From the NCBI GenBank assembly GCA_947177575.1, contig CAMWVA010000005.1, positions 1 through 54,345 on the forward strand: DNA of 54,345 nt. The letters are read 5' to 3'. A model generated the notes under the pieces. The model was not told the DNA's origin, searched no databases, and worked only from the letters and a program-made list of their open reading frames with translations. The position numbers were made by a program, and so were the translations under genes. Below, one piece after another: positions 52,052 through 54,345 of this stretch (the first letter of the stretch is position 1; each line of letters starts with the position of its first letter). This DNA comes from an uncultured Porphyromonadaceae bacterium (GTDB lineage: Bacteria; Bacteroidota; Bacteroidia; Bacteroidales; Muribaculaceae).

Positions 52052-52082
52052 AGTCGTATTTCTGACACATCTTTCTCACGCT

Positions 52083-54155
52083 ATGGCAGATAACACAGAT
52101 CTTTTCGATTATACAGACAGCACTCTTTCTTCAGACTTTGAAACACAGGCAACGGTATCCGATGACCTGACTTCCGATATGCCTACTCCCGATAATGCAG
52201 GTAGCGAAGCAGGCAACTATGACGACGCGGCTATCCAGACTCTGTCTTGGAACGAGCATATACGCCGCCGCCCGGGTATGTATATAGGTAAATTAGGTGA
52301 CGGTTCACAACCGGAGGACGGTATTTATGTACTTATCAAGGAAGTTGTCGATAACTCTATCGACGAATTCAACATGGGTGCCGGCAAGCGTATTGATATC
52401 TCAGTCAGTGAAGATGGCGAGGTGACTATTCGTGACTATGGGCGCGGCATACCTCTCGGTAAAGTCAAGGAAGTAGCTTCAGAAATCAATACCGGTGGTA
52501 AGTTTGATGACAAGAACTTCAAGAAGTCAGTAGGTCTTAACGGTGTCGGTCTTAAAGCTGTCAACGCTCTGTCTACATTCTGTAGTGTTCAGAGTGTACG
52601 TGACGGTCGCAAAGTACGTGTTGACTTTATCAAAGGTGACCTTAGCGAACACACTGACCCGGAAGTTACCTCCGAACCTAACGGTACTATGGTACGTTTC
52701 CGACCTGACGAACAGCTTTTCCGTGACTATAGGTTCAATCTCGACTTTGTCGAGACTATGGTTAATAACTATACCTATCTAAACACCGGTCTGCAGATAT
52801 ACTATAACGGTAAGCGATATGTAAGCCGTCATGGTCTGCTCGATTTGCTGCGCGAGAATATGACAGCTCAGCCTCTTTACCCTATTATCCATCTTAAAGG
52901 TGAGGATATAGAAGCTGTTATAACTCATGCCGATCAGTATGGCGAGGAATACTATTCATTTGTCAACGGCCAGCACACAACGCAGGGCGGAACTCATCTG
53001 TCGGCGTTCCGCGAACATGTGAGCCGCACTATCAAGGAGTTTTCCGGTAAAGGCTACGAATTTTCGGATATACGTAACGGTATGGTGGCGGCAGTCAGCG
53101 TCCGTATACAGGAACCCATGTTCGAAAGCCAGACCAAGACTAAACTCGGCAGCAAGGAAATAGCTCCCGGTAGTCCGGTGACGGTCAATAAGTTTGTAGG
53201 TGACTTCATCAAGAAGGCACTTGATGACTACCTGCACAAGAATCCTGATACGGCCGAAATCATGCTAAAGAAGATTGCGGCCAGTGAGAAGGAACGTAAG
53301 GCTATGGCTGGCGTGACAAAGTTAGCCCGTGAGAAGGCTAAAAAAGTCAGCCTGCACAACCGTAAGCTGCGTGACTGCCGTATTCATTATAATGATACTC
53401 TCAAAGCCAACTCCAAGACAGACCTGCGTGATGAGTCAGCTATTTTTATCACTGAGGGTGATTCGGCGTCGGGTACCATAACAAAAGTGCGTAACGCCGA
53501 AACACAGGCTGTGTTCTCACTACGCGGTAAGCCTCTCAACTCATTCGGCATGACACAGGAGGTGGTTTATAAGAATGATGAATTCAACCTGCTTCAGGCT
53601 GCTCTCAATATTGAGGAGGGTATCGAAGGCTTGCGTTATAATAAGGTCATAATAGCTACTGATGCTGATGTTGACGGTATGCACATACGTCTTCTCATCA
53701 TTACTTTCTTTCTGATGTTCTTCCCTGACCTTGTAAAGAAAGGACATGTGTATATTCTTCAGACACCTTTGTTCCGTGTACGTGACAAAACATCTACCCG
53801 ACGTAAGAAAGTGCGCCGGCGCCGTGCAACAGATAAAGATAGCGAGAAACAGGAAGGTCCGAAAGATACTTTCTACTGTTATACCGATGAAGAACGTCTG
53901 GCGGCCATAAAGCGTCTGGGCGACCGTGCTGAAATCACACGATTCAAAGGGCTTGGTGAAATCAATGATGTCGAATTTGCTGATTTTATAGGTCCTGATA
54001 TGCGGCTTGACCCCGTGAAGCTTCGTAAAGATGACACTATTGACAAACTGCTGGAGTTCTATATGGGCAAGAATACTATGGACCGTCAGAATTTTATCAT
54101 TGACAATCTTGTCATCGAAGATGACCGTGAAGACGCTGTCAACCTCGAAGAATAA
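52083..54155 (+). CDS. parE: DNA topoisomerase IV subunit B (ParE)
   Basis: ATPase subunit that pairs with ParC (6116). The 690-aa protein has the GHKL ATPase part (about 55-255) with [29 protein letters not shown] and [16 protein letters not shown] transducer domain follows. The TOPRIM region has EGDSASGT (about 458) and [10 protein letters not shown] (about 526), and the C-terminal [16 protein letters not shown] is conserved. Two extra features: an acidic N-terminal tail of about 50 residues ([20 protein letters not shown] and onward), and a basic insert [20 protein letters not shown] around 569-588. It is assigned to ParE rather than GyrB from length, because the usual GyrB insert is absent. 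It is followed 65 nt later by coaD. Confidence 0.93.
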   Translation: MADNTDLFDYTDSTLSSDFETQATVSDDLTSDMPTPDNAGSEAGNYDDAAIQTLSWNEHIRRRPGMYIGKLGDGSQPEDGIYVLIKEVVDNSIDEFNMGAGKRIDISVSEDGEVTIRDYGRGIPLGKVKEVASEINTGGKFDDKNFKKSVGLNGVGLKAVNALSTFCSVQSVRDGRKVRVDFIKGDLSEHTDPEVTSEPNGTMVRFRPDEQLFRDYRFNLDFVETMVNNYTYLNTGLQIYYNGKRYVSRHGLLDLLRENMTAQPLYPIIHLKGEDIEAVITHADQYGEEYYSFVNGQHTTQGGTHLSAFREHVSRTIKEFSGKGYEFSDIRNGMVAAVSVRIQEPMFESQTKTKLGSKEIAPGSPVTVNKFVGDFIKKALDDYLHKNPDTAEIMLKKIAASEKERKAMAGVTKLAREKAKKVSLHNRKLRDCRIHYNDTLKANSKTDLRDESAIFITEGDSASGTITKVRNAETQAVFSLRGKPLNSFGMTQEVVYKNDEFNLLQAALNIEEGIEGLRYNKVIIATDADVDGMHIRLLIITFFLMFFPDLVKKGHVYILQTPLFRVRDKTSTRRKKVRRRRATDKDSEKQEGPKDTFYCYTDEERLAAIKRLGDRAEITRFKGLGEINDVEFADFIGPDMRLDPVKLRKDDTIDKLLEFYMGKNTMDRQNFIIDNLVIEDDREDAVNLEE

Positions 54156-54219
54156 GCAGCTACGATAGCAAGAATCCGGAATTATACTACTGACCAAGTT
54201 ACAAACTTATTAATTTAAG

Positions 54220-54345
54220 ATGAGTACTGCCGTCTACGCCGGGTCATTCGACCCTTTCACTATAGGCCATAAAGACATTGTCAGCCGTGCCCTACAGATG
54301 TTCGACCGTGTAGTGATAGCTATCGGTGTAAACGAACACAAAAAA
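54220..54345 (+). CDS. coaD: Phosphopantetheine adenylyltransferase, partial (runs off the window)
   Basis: Only the first 42 codons are present. They read [20 protein letters not shown] and continue with [20 protein letters not shown], the conserved start of CoaD, with the nucleotidyltransferase TIGH (HxGH-type) motif and the phosphate-binding AGSFDPFT segment. The enzyme makes dephospho-CoA from phosphopantetheine. The gene continues past 54345. Confidence 0.93.
   Translation, partial: MSTAVYAGSFDPFTIGHKDIVSRALQMFDRVVIAIGVNEHKK

Overview
The window looks like a chromosomal segment of a gut-type Bacteroidales bacterium (phylum Bacteroidota), possibly family Muribaculaceae; the phylum is well supported, the family is inference. 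The evidence is the many TAnnTTTG-type -7 promoter boxes (several with a TTTG/TTG -33 box about 20 nt upstream), the absence of clear Shine-Dalgarno sites, type IX secretion genes (two C25/PorU-like proteases and PorV), GLPGLI-family proteins with a TonB-receptor-like barrel, a queFCDE cluster, and a SUF iron-sulfur cluster. No prophage, IS element, CRISPR array or rRNA operon is visible. One tRNA (Leu, UAG) is present.

Layout. 1-5.7 kb: a secreted protein with a possible sorting tail, a divergent SLC13/RCK-type permease, a four-helix-bundle protein sandwiched between two period-9 repeat arrays, and a membrane protein of unknown function. 5.8-10.8 kb: tRNA-Leu, then a translationally overlapping set of parC, a DUF3316-like protein and an S41 peptidase. 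10.9-15.9 kb: a tiny lipoprotein-like gene, two tandem GLPGLI paralogues and a TonB-receptor-like barrel. 16-21.7 kb: long-form purF, a small phage-domain-like protein, aspS, a Nif3-like protein and a coiled-coil zinc-ribbon protein. 21.9-27.7 kb: a tripartite RND efflux pump (TolC, adaptor, AcrB types). 27.7-30.2 kb: another repeat array and the minus-strand queF-queC-queD-queE genes for preQ1 synthesis. 30.4-33.1 kb: a small coiled-coil protein and an LptF/LptG permease. 33.2-36.7 kb: pta-ackA, a 42-bp tandem repeat, and lgt. 36.8-41.2 kb: cvpA, sufC, sufD, a repeat array and sufS, with no sufB. 41.2-51.9 kb: GH25 lysozyme, PorU-like protease, a FAH-fold protein, a second PorU-like protease, PorV, ispF and a DUF805 protein. 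52-54.3 kb: parE behind a strongly folded leader, then the start of coaD.

The most unusual material is non-coding. Four arrays of about 200-260 bp (3451-3696, 4291-4492, 27738-27962, 39711-39970) are built from degenerate 9-nt units of the TCCGATTAC / ATCGGAGTA type. Three of them switch unit orientation near the middle, so they can fold as long imperfect hairpins. Two of them, 24 kb apart and in opposite orientation, share an exact 24-nt core. One array lies inside the suf operon and another pair flanks a four-helix-bundle protein. They look like an organised repeat family, not simple low complexity. A separate 4 x 42-bp hairpin-rich tandem repeat lies in the probable 5' leader of lgt, and parE has a 70-nt stem-loop leader starting almost at its predicted transcription start.
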